DNA from: Citrobacter sp.
GTDB lineage: Bacteria; Pseudomonadota; Gammaproteobacteria; Enterobacterales; Enterobacteriaceae
NCBI GenBank assembly: GCA_019415335.1
Contig: DXKH01000053.1
Location: 1 to 27,349, forward strand
Direction: 5' to 3'
Length of the DNA: 27,349 bases
How positions within the stretch are numbered: the stretch's first letter is position 1; each line of letters opens with the position of its first letter. The position numbers and the translations under genes were made by a program. Under the pieces are notes generated by a model. That model ran no database searches. It was not told the origin of the DNA and saw only the letters and a program-made list of their open reading frames with translations. This document shows positions 1 through 7,279 of this stretch, in pieces.

Positions 1-160
1 TCGTTCCATCGCTCCAGATGCGATATTTGCCATTCGCATTTGAACCCGTTTTAGTTATCACTGCGCATTTATTAGTGTCGGTATTAACGTTCCCGATCAG
101 CGCCAGCTTGCCACTGGTATTTCCCGCTTCTGCCAAATCAATGTTTGAGAAAATGCACAT
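1..160 (-). pseudogene. tail-fibre-like protein fragment, runs off the left edge
   Basis: The minus strand is open from an ATG at 160 to the window edge, about 53 codons. The product contains GKLALIGNV and ends in SNANGKYRIWSDGT. The phrase YRIWSDGT with its surroundings resembles C-terminal segments of phage tail-fibre and tail-spike proteins of enterobacterial lambdoid or P2-like prophages, where it is usually followed by a Trp-Gly strand. An in-frame stop lies directly before the ATG and no good ribosome binding site is visible. I therefore read this as the remaining 3' part of a broken fibre gene rather than an intact gene start. The assignment rests on recall of the motif only. It fits the DinI and HumD genes nearby, which often sit at the tail end of prophages. 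Confidence 0.4.
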
Positions 161-320
161 TTACCGTTCAGATGGCATGTTCTCGTCTTTTGTCAGGGAC
201 TATTGATCATGCCCATCAGTTATGTACTGGCATGTGATTCAATGCAAGTAACCACTGGATCTCTTGTGTCAGTTTGTAGTAAATAAAATGAATGGGGCTG
301 GTTATGGAAGGTAGAAGGAT

Positions 321-822
321 TTGCTTACGTTTTATGAGATTGCAACAATCAACCATAGATTGCTGGATATCAGTGATACATGGGCTGATTTATGGGGGTG
401 CCTTCACTATTTACCCGTTGGTATCGGGAGGGTAAGAATGCTTCGTTATACCAACCTTGTTGGTAGTAATTTGACCTTTGAACAAAAAGGCAGATTAAAG
501 GAAATAAATATAATAGCCCCTTCACCGGTACTGAACATAATTTTACGGAGAAGAGAAGTTTATCCTGATGATGTTTACGTGTTCCAGAGTCATTCTAATC
601 GAGTTAAAGCAGAGAAAAAACCAGTGACAGTTGTTGCGTTTAACCTGGCGCTTAAGCTCGCCTCTTCGGGGGTTACGACAAAGAATGTCACCAGTAAATG
701 CGCCTGAAAAAGTTGCCGCAGCCCGTCGTATGCAAGAACGAGCGGCGGCAGGCTGGCGATCGTTCGATAGTGCAAGTATTGAATGGTTGCCAGCCGGTGC
801 GGATTCTACATATGCAATATGA
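321..822 (+). pseudogene. broken tyrosine-recombinase (integrase)-like gene
   Basis: A TTG-started frame at 321-707 (128 codons, GAAGGA just upstream) reads through segments such as DTWADLWGCLHYLPVGIGRV, RRREVYPDDVYVFQSHSNRV and KPVTVVAFNLALKLAS. These resemble the catalytic domain of phage-type tyrosine recombinases: the helix that normally carries the first catalytic Arg, then the 'lFpS...R' strand with a 'lt...v...l' helix. The frame stops at 707, before the expected H-x-x-R and the nucleophilic Tyr. Another frame continues at 685-822 (45 codons) with KVAAARRMQERAAAGWRSFD, so a frameshift is possible. Either way no intact active site is present and the product should be inactive as a recombinase. 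It may be the remains of the integrase that used the adjacent argW, which is inference. Confidence 0.4.
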
Positions 823-835
823 CAAAACAATGCTC

Positions 836-1075
836 TTATTCTGAAACCAGCCACATGTCAGACTCTTCAAACATTTCCTCAAGCATACGGTTCAGCCTTT
901 CTTTCTCAGTTTTTGTGCAGTCGCTATTTAAAGCATTAGCCTGCATTGGCTTTACCCTCACCTCAGCATCGGGAAAAATCCGGTGCACCCGCTTCGTCAA
1001 TTCGGCCAGAATGATGTTACTTGCACCTGGCAACCCGGCAACGTTTCTCTTGTCATAAACCAGCTCAACAAACAT
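836..1075 (-). CDS. DinI/MsgA-family SOS-associated protein
   Basis: This 79-residue protein matches the DinI-like family, closest by eye to Salmonella MsgA. It begins MFVELVYDKR, has HRIFPDAEVRVKPM in the middle (residues 31-44) and ends in an acidic helix EEMFEESDMWLVSE (66-79). E. coli DinI is 81 residues and ends WESADDWFVSE. DinI binds RecA filaments and modulates LexA and UmuD cleavage; family members on prophages and plasmids may act alike. The ATG follows a strong purine-rich site (GGGGGAAGGT on the minus strand). The gene diverges from the HumD-like gene, and the shared upstream region holds two LexA boxes. The nearer one (1092-1111) lies 17 bp from this start codon, so SOS induction is expected. 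Confidence 0.88.
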   Translation of the reverse strand: MFVELVYDKRNVAGLPGASNIILAELTKRVHRIFPDAEVRVKPMQANALNSDCTKTEKERLNRMLEEMFEESDMWLVSE

Positions 1076-1091
1076 TTTTACCTTCCCCCTT

Positions 1092-1111
1092 TACTGGTTG
1101 GATATACAGTA
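1092..1111. promoter_or_regulatory. LexA box 1 (proximal to the dinI-like gene)
   Basis: TACTGGTTGGATATACAGTA fits the LexA operator form CTG-N10-CAG, with the consensus flanks TA...TA on both sides. It sits just upstream of the dinI-like start codon. It is the first of two tandem boxes in this divergent promoter. Confidence 0.88.
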
Positions 1112-1115
1112 TGTA

Positions 1116-1135
1116 TACTGTGTTTTTATCCAGTG
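1116..1135. promoter_or_regulatory. LexA box 2 (proximal to the humD-like gene)
   Basis: TACTGTGTTTTTATCCAGTG is a second CTG-N10-CAG LexA operator, centred 24 bp from box 1. It begins 4 bp after the first ends and stops 22 bp before the HumD start codon. Two LexA dimers could bind side by side and repress both divergent genes. Confidence 0.85.
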
Positions 1136-1157
1136 TCAATAGTAGATAGAGGTAACT

Positions 1158-1547
1158 ATGGGCTTCCCTTCTCCGGCAGCTGACTATGTCGAGCTCCACA
1201 TATCGCTAGATGAGAAGTTTATTGAGCATCCAGCAGCTACATACTTCATGAGAGCAGGGCAGACATACTGGAGAGAAGGCATTTTGAACGGTGCCTTGTT
1301 AGTCGTTGATAGTTCACTTACGCCATGTGATGGTTCTCTTCTCGTCTGCAACATAGAGAATGAGCTAAGGATAAAGCGTTATCGTTTACACCCAAGACCG
1401 CACCTGGTGAATCTGGAGAACGGTAAGCGCGAAGATATACCAGACTCAACGGGTGACTACAATGTGACTTCGCCAGTATTTGGGGTGATCACTTACATCA
1501 TCAACGATGCTCGCTCAGATGAGTTTGATGATTGTCCTGTAATGTGA
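1158..1547 (+). CDS. HumD-family (UmuD'-like) translesion polymerase subunit, protease-dead
   Basis: The 129-residue product starts GFPSPAADYVE, which in E. coli UmuD is the sequence immediately after the Cys24-Gly25 self-cleavage site. It therefore corresponds to already-processed UmuD', as in HumD of phage P1. UmuD' pairs with UmuC to form DNA polymerase V for SOS mutagenesis. The conserved strands ATYF (27-30), ALLVVDSSLT (46-55) and VFGVITYIIN (107-116) are present. UmuD's catalytic Ser60 motif GDSM is replaced by GQTYW (34-38), while the Lys97 equivalent is kept in RIKRY (Lys73). With no cleavage segment and no Ser-Lys pair, autoproteolysis is neither possible nor needed. An AGAGGT site precedes the ATG. 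No umuC follows, so it would have to act with a polymerase encoded elsewhere. Confidence 0.88.
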   Translation: MGFPSPAADYVELHISLDEKFIEHPAATYFMRAGQTYWREGILNGALLVVDSSLTPCDGSLLVCNIENELRIKRYRLHPRPHLVNLENGKREDIPDSTGDYNVTSPVFGVITYIINDARSDEFDDCPVM

Positions 1548-1643
1548 AAGCTTAAAATATTGTGTACATTTATGGGTACATAATGCATTTAATTTTTATG
1601 TATAAAATCGTTATATTCAATTAGTTATGAATCTTAATAACCT

Positions 1644-1664
1644 TATCCATTTAACTAAGGGGAC
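1644..1664 (-). pseudogene. argW: 5' remnant of tRNA-Arg(CCU) gene argW
   Basis: Read on the minus strand from 1664, the sequence begins GTCCCCTTAGTTAAATGGAT, which is the start of enterobacterial argW tRNA: the 5' acceptor strand GTCCCCT, then the D-arm. At 1643 it departs from the tRNA and runs into AT-rich DNA (1548-1643) with no anticodon arm, T-arm or 3' acceptor strand. Neither GGTTCGATTCCTGCAGG nor its complement occurs in the window. argW lies beside yfdC in E. coli and is a known prophage integration site, so the position fits. Tyrosine integrases normally restore the 3' end of a tRNA gene, so this looks like a later deletion or an irregular insertion. I judge the gene non-functional here. 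Confidence 0.72.
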
Positions 1665-1676
1665 GAAGCGGCACCG

Positions 1677-1705
1677 AGTATACCGGTTTTTGTTTGCCCC
1701 GGTAA
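1677..1705 (-). promoter_or_regulatory. surviving argW promoter
   Basis: On the minus strand a -35-like TTACCG (1705-1700) and a -10 TATACT (1682-1677) are separated by exactly 17 bp. They are followed by a GC-rich discriminator (CGGTGCCGC), which is typical of stringently controlled tRNA promoters. It points into the argW remnant and would now transcribe the element's AT-rich edge. Confidence 0.6.
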
Positions 1706-1740
1706 GTGAGTGGCCGCCTGACTGTTCAAACCATCGCCAT

Positions 1741-2682
1741 TCAGGACTGTTTTTCCTCCTTTTTCTGCGCGTTGTCTCTTTTTTGCGCCGCGATCTTGGC
1801 TTCTTCTTTGCGCTTGTTACTCATATCGTTGCGGATTTGCGCGTGGCTCATCAACGCGAAGATAAAGGTGCCGCCGCAAATGTTTCCGGCAAGCGTCGGT
1901 AAGGCAAACGGCCAGAGGAAGTCACTCCAGTGCAGCGTACCGTTAAATACCAGATAGAGAATTTCGACCGATCCGACCACGATGTGGGTGGTATCGCCCA
2001 GCGCAATCAGCCACGTCATCAGGATAATCACCACGATCTTCGCCGCGCCAGCTGCCGGAAACATCCAGACCATGGTGGCAATCAGCCAGCCGGAAATAAT
2101 GGCGTTGGCAAACATTTCCGTGGGGGTGTTTTTCATCACGTCCATGCCGATTTTCACGAATGCATCACGGGTCTCTTCGTTGAAAATGGGCATGTATTCA
2201 AACGCCCACGCTGCGACGCCGGTGCCGAGTACATTTCCCAGCAGCACGATGCCCCACAGTCGCATTAGCAGGCCCGCGTTACCAAACGTCGGATTCTGCA
2301 TCACGGGTAACACGGCGGTGACGGTGTTCTCGGTAAATAGCTGCTGGCGAGCCATGATGACGATGATAAAGCCAAAGGTATAGCCGAGATTTTCCAGCAA
2401 GAAACCGCCTGGTACCCCCTCCAGTTCAACGTGGAAGATGCCCTTTGCCAACAGAGAGGCTCCCATCGAAAGTCCGGCGGCAATCGCTGACCACAACAGC
2501 GCCATTGCGTCCCGTTCCAGCTCTTTCTCCCCGTCCTGACGGATATGCTCGTGAATCGCCATCGCCCGCGAGGGGAGGCGATCCTCATCCAGTTCTATCT
2601 TCCTCCCGCTCTGTTTCTCTTCACTTTCGACGGCCAGCTCGTCGCTATGCTTATCAATCTTGTCGTTTTCATTATCCACCAT
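1741..2682 (-). CDS. yfdC: formate/nitrite transporter (FNT)-family inner-membrane protein YfdC
   Basis: The 313-residue product is near-identical to E. coli YfdC (310 residues) over most of its length. A charged cytoplasmic N-terminal segment (about 1-65, rich in Asp, Glu and Lys) is followed by about six hydrophobic helices with FNT-type segments such as NLGYTFGFIIVIMARQQLFT and the Gly/Ala-rich AGNICGGTFIFAL near the end. The C-terminal tail (about 285-313) is Lys- and Glu-rich and differs from E. coli. FNT proteins form pentameric channels for small monovalent anions; the substrate of YfdC is not established. I chose the ATG at 2682 (MVDNENDK) because GGGGA lies 6 bp upstream and the family starts here. 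The frame stays open to 2793, but that extension is not conserved. Confidence 0.93.
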   Translation of the reverse strand: MVDNENDKIDKHSDELAVESEEKQSGRKIELDEDRLPSRAMAIHEHIRQDGEKELERDAMALLWSAIAAGLSMGASLLAKGIFHVELEGVPGGFLLENLGYTFGFIIVIMARQQLFTENTVTAVLPVMQNPTFGNAGLLMRLWGIVLLGNVLGTGVAAWAFEYMPIFNEETRDAFVKIGMDVMKNTPTEMFANAIISGWLIATMVWMFPAAGAAKIVVIILMTWLIALGDTTHIVVGSVEILYLVFNGTLHWSDFLWPFALPTLAGNICGGTFIFALMSHAQIRNDMSNKRKEEAKIAAQKRDNAQKKEEKQS

Positions 2683-2973
2683 CATTCGTCCCCGTAGTGA
2701 GCTCAGACAGGATAAAGCGTAGCGGTTTTTAGCCTGAACCCCGTCAGGACATGCTCTGAAAACGCAAAAATGGTAACGTTTGTTTTTCTTCATCCCGCTA
2801 GAATAGAAGCGCGACGATTCTGGTGTGACCAGGCTATGATCAAATCAACAAGTTCGGTGATATAGACATCGTTTGACGTACTGTTACAATCGCTCACACC
2901 TTTACAGGCGGATACGGTAGCGTTCCGTCATGGATGGCAATCAGCGATAGCCATAATTAACAGGGAGACATTT

Positions 2974-3729
2974 ATGAAGCTTCGCCTGTCGGCGCTTGCG
3001 CTGGGAACCACACTGTTGGTCGGGTGTGCAAGTTCTGGCACAGAACAGCAGGGGCGCTCAGACCCGTTCGAAGGGTTCAACCGCACCATGTACAACTTCA
3101 ACTTTAATGTGTTGGATCCGTATATCGTTCGACCGGTGGCTGTCGCATGGCGTGATTATGTTCCGCAGCCTGCCCGTAATGGTCTGAGCAACTTCACCGG
3201 CAACCTGGAAGAACCAGCGGTGATGGTGAACTATTTCCTGCAGGGCGATCCGTATCAGGGGATGGTGCATTTCACCCGTTTCTTCCTCAACACGATTCTG
3301 GGGATGGGCGGCTTTATTGACGTCGCCGGTATGGCAAACCCGAAACTGCAGCGCGTTGAGCCACATCGCTTCGGCAGTACCCTGGGTCACTATGGCGTAG
3401 GTTACGGTCCTTACGTGCAGTTACCGTTCTACGGCAGTTGGACGATCCGTGATGATGGCGGTGATATGGCGGATACGCTCTATCCGGTTCTCTCCTGGTT
3501 GACCTGGCCGATGTCTATCGGTAAGTGGACGATTGAAGGGATTGAAACCCGTGCTCAGCTGCTGGATTCCGACGGCTTGCTGCGTCAGTCCTCCGATCCT
3601 TACATTATGGTTCGTGAAGCTTACTTCCAGCGTCATGATTTTATCGCTGATGGCGGGAAGCTCAAGCCGCAGGAAAACCCGAACGCGCAGGCGATTCAGG
3701 ACGAGCTGAAAGAGATCGATTCCGAGTAA
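2974..3729 (+). CDS. mlaA: outer-membrane lipoprotein MlaA (VacJ), phospholipid retrograde transport
   Basis: The 251-residue lipoprotein matches E. coli MlaA in length. It has a signal peptide with lipobox LVGC (acylated Cys18), followed by the MlaA motif DPFEGFNRTMYNFN (residues 30-43). MlaA sits in the inner leaflet of the outer membrane with OmpC/OmpF as a ring with a pore. It removes phospholipid mislocalised to the outer leaflet and passes it to MlaC and the MlaFEDB complex. CAGGGAGA lies just upstream of the ATG. The gene stands alone: yfdC diverges across a 291-bp spacer in which I see no convincing promoter pair, and fadL converges beyond a shared terminator. The mla transport genes themselves are elsewhere, as in other enterobacteria. 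Confidence 0.96.
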   Translation: MKLRLSALALGTTLLVGCASSGTEQQGRSDPFEGFNRTMYNFNFNVLDPYIVRPVAVAWRDYVPQPARNGLSNFTGNLEEPAVMVNYFLQGDPYQGMVHFTRFFLNTILGMGGFIDVAGMANPKLQRVEPHRFGSTLGHYGVGYGPYVQLPFYGSWTIRDDGGDMADTLYPVLSWLTWPMSIGKWTIEGIETRAQLLDSDGLLRQSSDPYIMVREAYFQRHDFIADGGKLKPQENPNAQAIQDELKEIDSE

Positions 3730-3745
3730 GCCAGATTGGGCAAAT

Positions 3746-3776
3746 AAAAAGGTGAGCTAAAACGCTCACCTTTTTT
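3746..3776. terminator. bidirectional rho-independent terminator between mlaA and fadL
   Basis: GGTGAGC and GCTCACC form a 7-bp stem around TAAAAC, preceded by AAAAA and followed by TTTTTT. It therefore has a U-run for both converging transcripts. Confidence 0.92.
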
Positions 3777-3790
3777 ACATCTGCAAGAAA

Positions 3791-5131
3791 TCAGAATGCG
3801 TAGTTGAAGTTGGTACCGAACAGCCAGGCTTTACCTTCAGACTCGAACTGGTACGGACCTTCGTTAATTTTAACGCTCTGACCGTGCATGTAAGAAACGC
3901 CAACGTCCACAGACGCATCTTTATTGAAGGCGTAGGTGGTACCGGCGCTCAGCCAGAAGCGGTCCTGATCCGGAATCGAGATTGAACGGTTTTGTGATGG
4001 AACCGGGCTATCATCGAAGGCGATACCGGTACGGAACGTCCAGTTGTCATCATAGTAGTAGGTGGTACCCAGCGCGATGCGGTAGGCGTCTTTAAAGCCT
4101 TCATCTTTCTGGAACAGCGTCTCACCACCGGTGGATTTTGCTTTCAGCTCCTGGAACTGACTCCAGCTGGTATAGGCCAGGCTGTAGTGGATAGCCCACT
4201 GCGGTGCCACGCGGTTATAACCAGACACTTCCCACATTTCTGGCAGGTTCAGCGTCAGATAACCCGACTGGGTTGCGCCGCCGGTAGCGGTCGGGATACC
4301 CAGGTTGTAGTTGTTGATCGCCGGTGGCAGATCGCTGCTGTAGTTACCTTTAAAGTCAATTTTGACTTCAGAACGGTAGGTCAACGCGTAGCGGTTGTTC
4401 TTATCCAGTTCATACAGGATCCCGGCGTTCCAGCCGAAGCCCCATTGGTTGCCGTTCAGGTGGGCAATTTTGGTATCGCTTGGAATGCCGTTTGCGGTGG
4501 CAGCCAGTTGCTGGCCCTGCGGCGTTTGACCGGCAGGCGAATTCATCACCTGACCGGCGACCAGTTGACCCAGGTCACCGGCGAAGCGTTCGATTTTCGC
4601 ACGGGCATAAACGGCGTTCAGACCAAGACCGAAGCTCCATGCGTCATCTAAGCGATAAGCACCGCTTAAGTTGAGGTTCATGGTTTCGAGGTCGGTGGTA
4701 CCGCCGACAGAACCGCCCGCGTAGGTATCGTTAAACTCAGTCGCCAGACCGTAGTTAGAGGTAATGGATGCTCCCCAACCGAACTGATCGTTAATCGGCG
4801 CAACAAAGTGCGCGTTTGGTACCCATGCCGTCGGCGCGATGTTATCGGCATCAAGGCTACGGCCAGACGGTGAACGTCCGCTGATGTTGACGTCCGGATC
4901 GATATAGACCGCACCCGCAGAGAATGTCGGGCGATCGAACATCGTGATCAGCGCTGGGTTACGGCTGACGTTACCTGCATCGTCTGCGATAGCGCCTTCA
5001 CCCGAATAGGCCCGGCCGAGGCCAGAGGAAGAAAATTCGTTTAACTGAAAGCCTGCAGACCAGGCCTGGGTGGAGATAATTGCCACTGCGACTGCGAGAG
5101 CAGACTTTGTTAACAGGGTTTTCTGGCTCAT
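3791..5131 (-). CDS. fadL: long-chain fatty acid outer-membrane transporter FadL
   Basis: The 446-residue precursor matches E. coli FadL. A signal peptide (about 1-25, ending QAWSA) is followed by the mature start [20 protein letters not shown], which in FadL forms the N-terminal hatch that plugs the barrel. The sequence ends in the barrel signature GTNFNYAF with a terminal Phe. The FadL barrel binds long-chain fatty acids outside and releases them laterally into the outer membrane; FadD then activates them to acyl-CoA. I chose MSQKT at 5131 because GAGG lies 8 bp upstream; two further ATGs (5137, 5164) are too close to or upstream of that site. Local divergence from E. coli lies in a loop around [10 protein letters not shown]. 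Three FadR-like operators and a -10 sequence lie upstream, consistent with repression when acyl-CoA is absent. Confidence 0.97.
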   Translation of the reverse strand: MSQKTLLTKSALAVAVAIISTQAWSAGFQLNEFSSSGLGRAYSGEGAIADDAGNVSRNPALITMFDRPTFSAGAVYIDPDVNISGRSPSGRSLDADNIAPTAWVPNAHFVAPINDQFGWGASITSNYGLATEFNDTYAGGSVGGTTDLETMNLNLSGAYRLDDAWSFGLGLNAVYARAKIERFAGDLGQLVAGQVMNSPAGQTPQGQQLAATANGIPSDTKIAHLNGNQWGFGWNAGILYELDKNNRYALTYRSEVKIDFKGNYSSDLPPAINNYNLGIPTATGGATQSGYLTLNLPEMWEVSGYNRVAPQWAIHYSLAYTSWSQFQELKAKSTGGETLFQKDEGFKDAYRIALGTTYYYDDNWTFRTGIAFDDSPVPSQNRSISIPDQDRFWLSAGTTYAFNKDASVDVGVSYMHGQSVKINEGPYQFESEGKAWLFGTNFNYAF

Positions 5132-5204
5132 GACCATAACCTCAATTGATTTATTTTTATACAAACTATGTTACATGGTGTAACAGGAGCGCGAAGTGTA
5201 GGGT

Positions 5205-5221
5205 CTGTGGTACGACTTAGA
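5205..5221. promoter_or_regulatory. FadR-like operator C upstream of fadL (weak)
   Basis: CTGTGGTACGACTTAGA keeps the core TGGTACGAC of the FadR consensus (ATCTGGTACGACCAGAT) but is poor in the outer positions. It lies between the predicted fadL start site and the gene and partly abuts operator B. It may correspond to the downstream fadL operator known in E. coli. Confidence 0.45.
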
Positions 5222-5235
5222 AATCAGACCAGTGG
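5219..5235. promoter_or_regulatory. FadR-like operator B upstream of fadL (half-site)
   Basis: On the minus strand CCACTGGTCTGATTTCT has a strong left half (ACTGGTCTGA) and a weak right half. It is centred 23 bp from operator A, downstream of the predicted -10. Confidence 0.5.
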
Positions 5236-5241
5236 CGTGAG

Positions 5242-5258
5242 TATAGGTCTGACCAGCT
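5242..5258. promoter_or_regulatory. FadR operator A at the fadL promoter
   Basis: On the minus strand AGCTGGTCAGACCTATA fits the FadR consensus AACTGGTCNGACCAGTT in the whole core. It overlaps a -10 hexamer TATACT (5245-5240, minus strand). Bound FadR would therefore block RNA polymerase, as described for fadL in E. coli. Confidence 0.8.
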
Positions 5259-5379
5259 GAAATGTTGCAAGTATGTTTATAAGTTTTTTCAATTGTGATC
5301 TTAAAAACGCGATCCAGCTGGCAAAAATGCCGGTTTGCGCACTCACCCTTTTAGGTGAAATTTGTTTTAGATCATTTTT

Positions 5380-5401
5380 AATTGTGATTTCGGTCACTTA
5401 T
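5380..5401. promoter_or_regulatory. cAMP-CRP site between fadL and yfcZ
   Basis: The core TGTGATTTCGGTCACT (5383-5398) fits the CRP consensus TGTGA-N6-TCACA except for the last base. It is about 107 bp upstream of yfcZ and about 250 bp upstream of fadL. A second TGTGATC half-site occurs near 5294-5300. Catabolite control of fadL or yfcZ is inferred. The rest of the 373-bp spacer (5132-5504) is AT-rich; apart from these sites and the FadR sites I see nothing else in it. Confidence 0.6.
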
Positions 5402-5504
5402 CTCATTTCGCACAATTAACAACTGGAGAGGTGAATGTGGGGAGCGTAAAATATCCCCATCGTTTATCTGGCACCCTGGGTGCGAAATACAGAGGAAATC
5501 TACA

Positions 5505-5789
5505 ATGAGTAAATGCAGTGCTGATGAAACCCCGGTTTGCTGCTGTATGGATGTTGGTACCATCATGGACAACTCCGATTGCACCGCATCATACAGCCGC
5601 GTGTTCGCTAACCGCGCAGAGGCTGAAGAGACGCTGGCGGCGCTGACCGAAAAAGCGCGTAGCGTGGAATCTGAACCGTGCAAAATCACCTCGACTTTTA
5701 CCGAAGAGTCTGACGGTGTGCGTCTGGATATCGATTTTGTCTTCGCCTGCGAAGCTGAAACCCTGATCTTCCAGCTGGGTCTGCGTTAA
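5505..5789 (+). CDS. yfcZ: YfcZ, UPF0381 family cysteine-rich small protein
   Basis: This 94-residue protein is nearly identical to E. coli YfcZ. It has three consecutive cysteines in PVCCCMDVGTIMDNSDC (Cys12-14), further cysteines at positions 4 and 26, and two more in the C-terminal half (EPCKIT, FACEAE). The rest looks like an alpha/beta fold with an Ala/Glu-rich helix (about 36-52) and a final strand ETLIFQLGLR. No signal peptide or membrane segment is visible, so it is cytoplasmic. AGAGGAAA lies 7 bp before the ATG and a clear terminator follows. No function is known to me. The position between fadL and fadI is conserved in enterobacteria, but this does not prove a role in fatty-acid metabolism. 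Confidence 0.93.
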   Translation: MSKCSADETPVCCCMDVGTIMDNSDCTASYSRVFANRAEAEETLAALTEKARSVESEPCKITSTFTEESDGVRLDIDFVFACEAETLIFQLGLR

Positions 5790-5808
5790 TCCCACCTCGC
5801 TGTTTTTG

Positions 5809-5839
5809 ATGCCCCGGTGAGTTTTCCCGGGGCATTTTC
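5809..5839 (+). terminator. rho-independent terminator after yfcZ
   Basis: ATGCCCCGG and CCGGGGCAT pair as a 9-bp GC-rich stem around a 9-nt loop, followed by a short TTT run. It lies 20 bp after the yfcZ stop codon. Confidence 0.82.
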
Positions 5840-5927
5840 ATTTCAGGCAGTGATTATTCACTGTGCCACAGCTCTCACTTTCTTTGCGCTCCGCTTGGCT
5901 AAATGTAAAAAATTGGTTAAGACTATG

Positions 5928-5944
5928 ATCAGGTCAGACCACTT
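5928..5944. promoter_or_regulatory. FadR operator upstream of fadIJ
   Basis: ATCAGGTCAGACCACTT matches the 17-bp FadR consensus AACTGGTCNGACCAGTT at most positions, including the full GGTC-N-GACCA core. It ends 24 bp before the fadI start codon, inside the expected promoter and leader. This fits FadR repression of the operon. Confidence 0.8.
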
Positions 5945-5968
5945 ATATATTTTTTACAGGGGAGTGTT

Positions 5969-7279
5969 ATGAGTCAGGCTTTACCGCTGGTCACCCGTCA
6001 GGGCGATCGCATCGCCATCGTTAGCGGATTACGTACGCCTTTTGCCCGTCAGGCGACCGCCTATCATGGCATTCCCGCCGTCGATCTCGGCAAAATGGTG
6101 GTTGGTGAACTGCTTGCGCGCAGTGAAATCCCTGCTGATGTCATTGAACAACTGGTTTTTGGCCAGGTTGTACAGATGCCGGAAGCGCCGAACATCGCGC
6201 GTGAAATCGTGCTCGGGACCGGGATGAATGTGCATACCGATGCCTACAGCGTCAGTCGCGCCTGTGCGACCAGTTTTCAGGCAGTCGCTAACGTCGCGGA
6301 AAGCCTGATGGCCGGCACCATTAGTGCGGGTATCGCCGGTGGCGCGGACTCTTCTTCGGTGCTGCCCATTGGCGTCAGCAAAAAACTGGCGCGGGTGCTG
6401 GTCGATGTCAACAAAGCCCGCACGCTGGGGCAGCGTCTGAAACTCTTTTCCCGTCTGCGCTTGCGCGATCTGATGCCCGTCCCGCCTGCCGTGGCGGAAT
6501 ACTCCACCGGTCTGCGAATGGGCGATACCGCCGAGCAGATGGCGAAAACCTACGGCATTACCCGTGAACAACAAGATGCCCTGGCGCATCGTTCTCACCA
6601 GCGAGCCGCCCTGGCGTGGGCAGAAGGCAAGCTGGCCGATGAAGTGATGACCACTTACACACCGCCTTTTAAAGAGCCCCTGTCTGAAGATAACAATATT
6701 CGCGGCAACTCCACGCTGGCAGATTACGCCAGACTGCGTCCGGCATTTGACCGCAAACATGGCAGCGTTACGGCGGCAAACAGCACCCCGCTGACCGATG
6801 GCGCGGCGGCAGTCATCCTGATGACAGAATCTCGTGCCAAAGAGTTGGGGTTGGTTCCGCTCGGCTATCTGCGCAGCTACGCGTTTACCGCGATCGATGT
6901 CTGGCAGGATATGCTGCTGGGTCCGGCCTGGTCTACGCCGCTGGCGCTGGAACGTGCGGGCATCACAATGGCCGATCTGACGCTTTTCGATATGCACGAA
7001 GCCTTTGCCGCGCAGACACTTGCCAATCTCCAGTTACTTGGCAGTGAGCGTTTTGCCCGCGACGTGCTCGGTCGAAGCCATGCCACTGGCGAAGTGGATG
7101 ACAACAAATTTAACGTACTTGGCGGTTCAATTGCCTTTGGACATCCCTTTGCCGCGACGGGCGCGAGGATGATCACGCAAACGTTGCACGAATTACGTCG
7201 TCGTGGCGGCGGCTTTGGCCTGGTCACCGCCTGCGCGGCAGGTGGGCTGGGTGCGGCAATGGTTCTGGAGGCGGAATAA
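5969..7279 (+). CDS. fadI: 3-ketoacyl-CoA thiolase FadI (anaerobic beta-oxidation)
   Basis: The 436-residue protein matches E. coli FadI. The acyl-enzyme nucleophile is Cys99 in [10 protein letters not shown], the catalytic His is in [16 protein letters not shown], and the second active-site Cys is in [11 protein letters not shown] near the C-terminus. FadI cleaves 3-ketoacyl-CoA with CoA to give acetyl-CoA and an acyl-CoA two carbons shorter. It is the beta subunit of the FadIJ complex used mainly under anaerobic conditions, parallel to FadA with FadB. AGGGGAG precedes the ATG. The stop codon overlaps the fadJ start by one base (TAATG), indicating translational coupling of the two subunits. 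Confidence 0.97.
   Translation: MSQALPLVTRQGDRIAIVSGLRTPFARQATAYHGIPAVDLGKMVVGELLARSEIPADVIEQLVFGQVVQMPEAPNIAREIVLGTGMNVHTDAYSVSRACATSFQAVANVAESLMAGTISAGIAGGADSSSVLPIGVSKKLARVLVDVNKARTLGQRLKLFSRLRLRDLMPVPPAVAEYSTGLRMGDTAEQMAKTYGITREQQDALAHRSHQRAALAWAEGKLADEVMTTYTPPFKEPLSEDNNIRGNSTLADYARLRPAFDRKHGSVTAANSTPLTDGAAAVILMTESRAKELGLVPLGYLRSYAFTAIDVWQDMLLGPAWSTPLALERAGITMADLTLFDMHEAFAAQTLANLQLLGSERFARDVLGRSHATGEVDDNKFNVLGGSIAFGHPFAATGARMITQTLHELRRRGGGFGLVTACAAGGLGAAMVLEAE

Noticed and set aside
1600..1664. Complete tRNA-Arg gene argW
   Set aside because: Only the first 21 bases match; no anticodon stem, T-arm or 3' acceptor strand follows.
1627..1902. Plus-strand 91-codon frame across argW and the end of yfdC
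   Set aside because: It overlaps yfdC in antisense and the argW promoter and has no similarity I recognise.
2686..2793. Extended N-terminus of YfdC from 2793
   Set aside because: Homologues start near position 2682, where a GGGGA ribosome site is well placed.
6029..6997. Open minus-strand frame of 322 codons opposite fadI
   Set aside because: Shadow of fadI: no ribosome site, and Cys/Arg/Gln-rich composition typical of an antisense frame.
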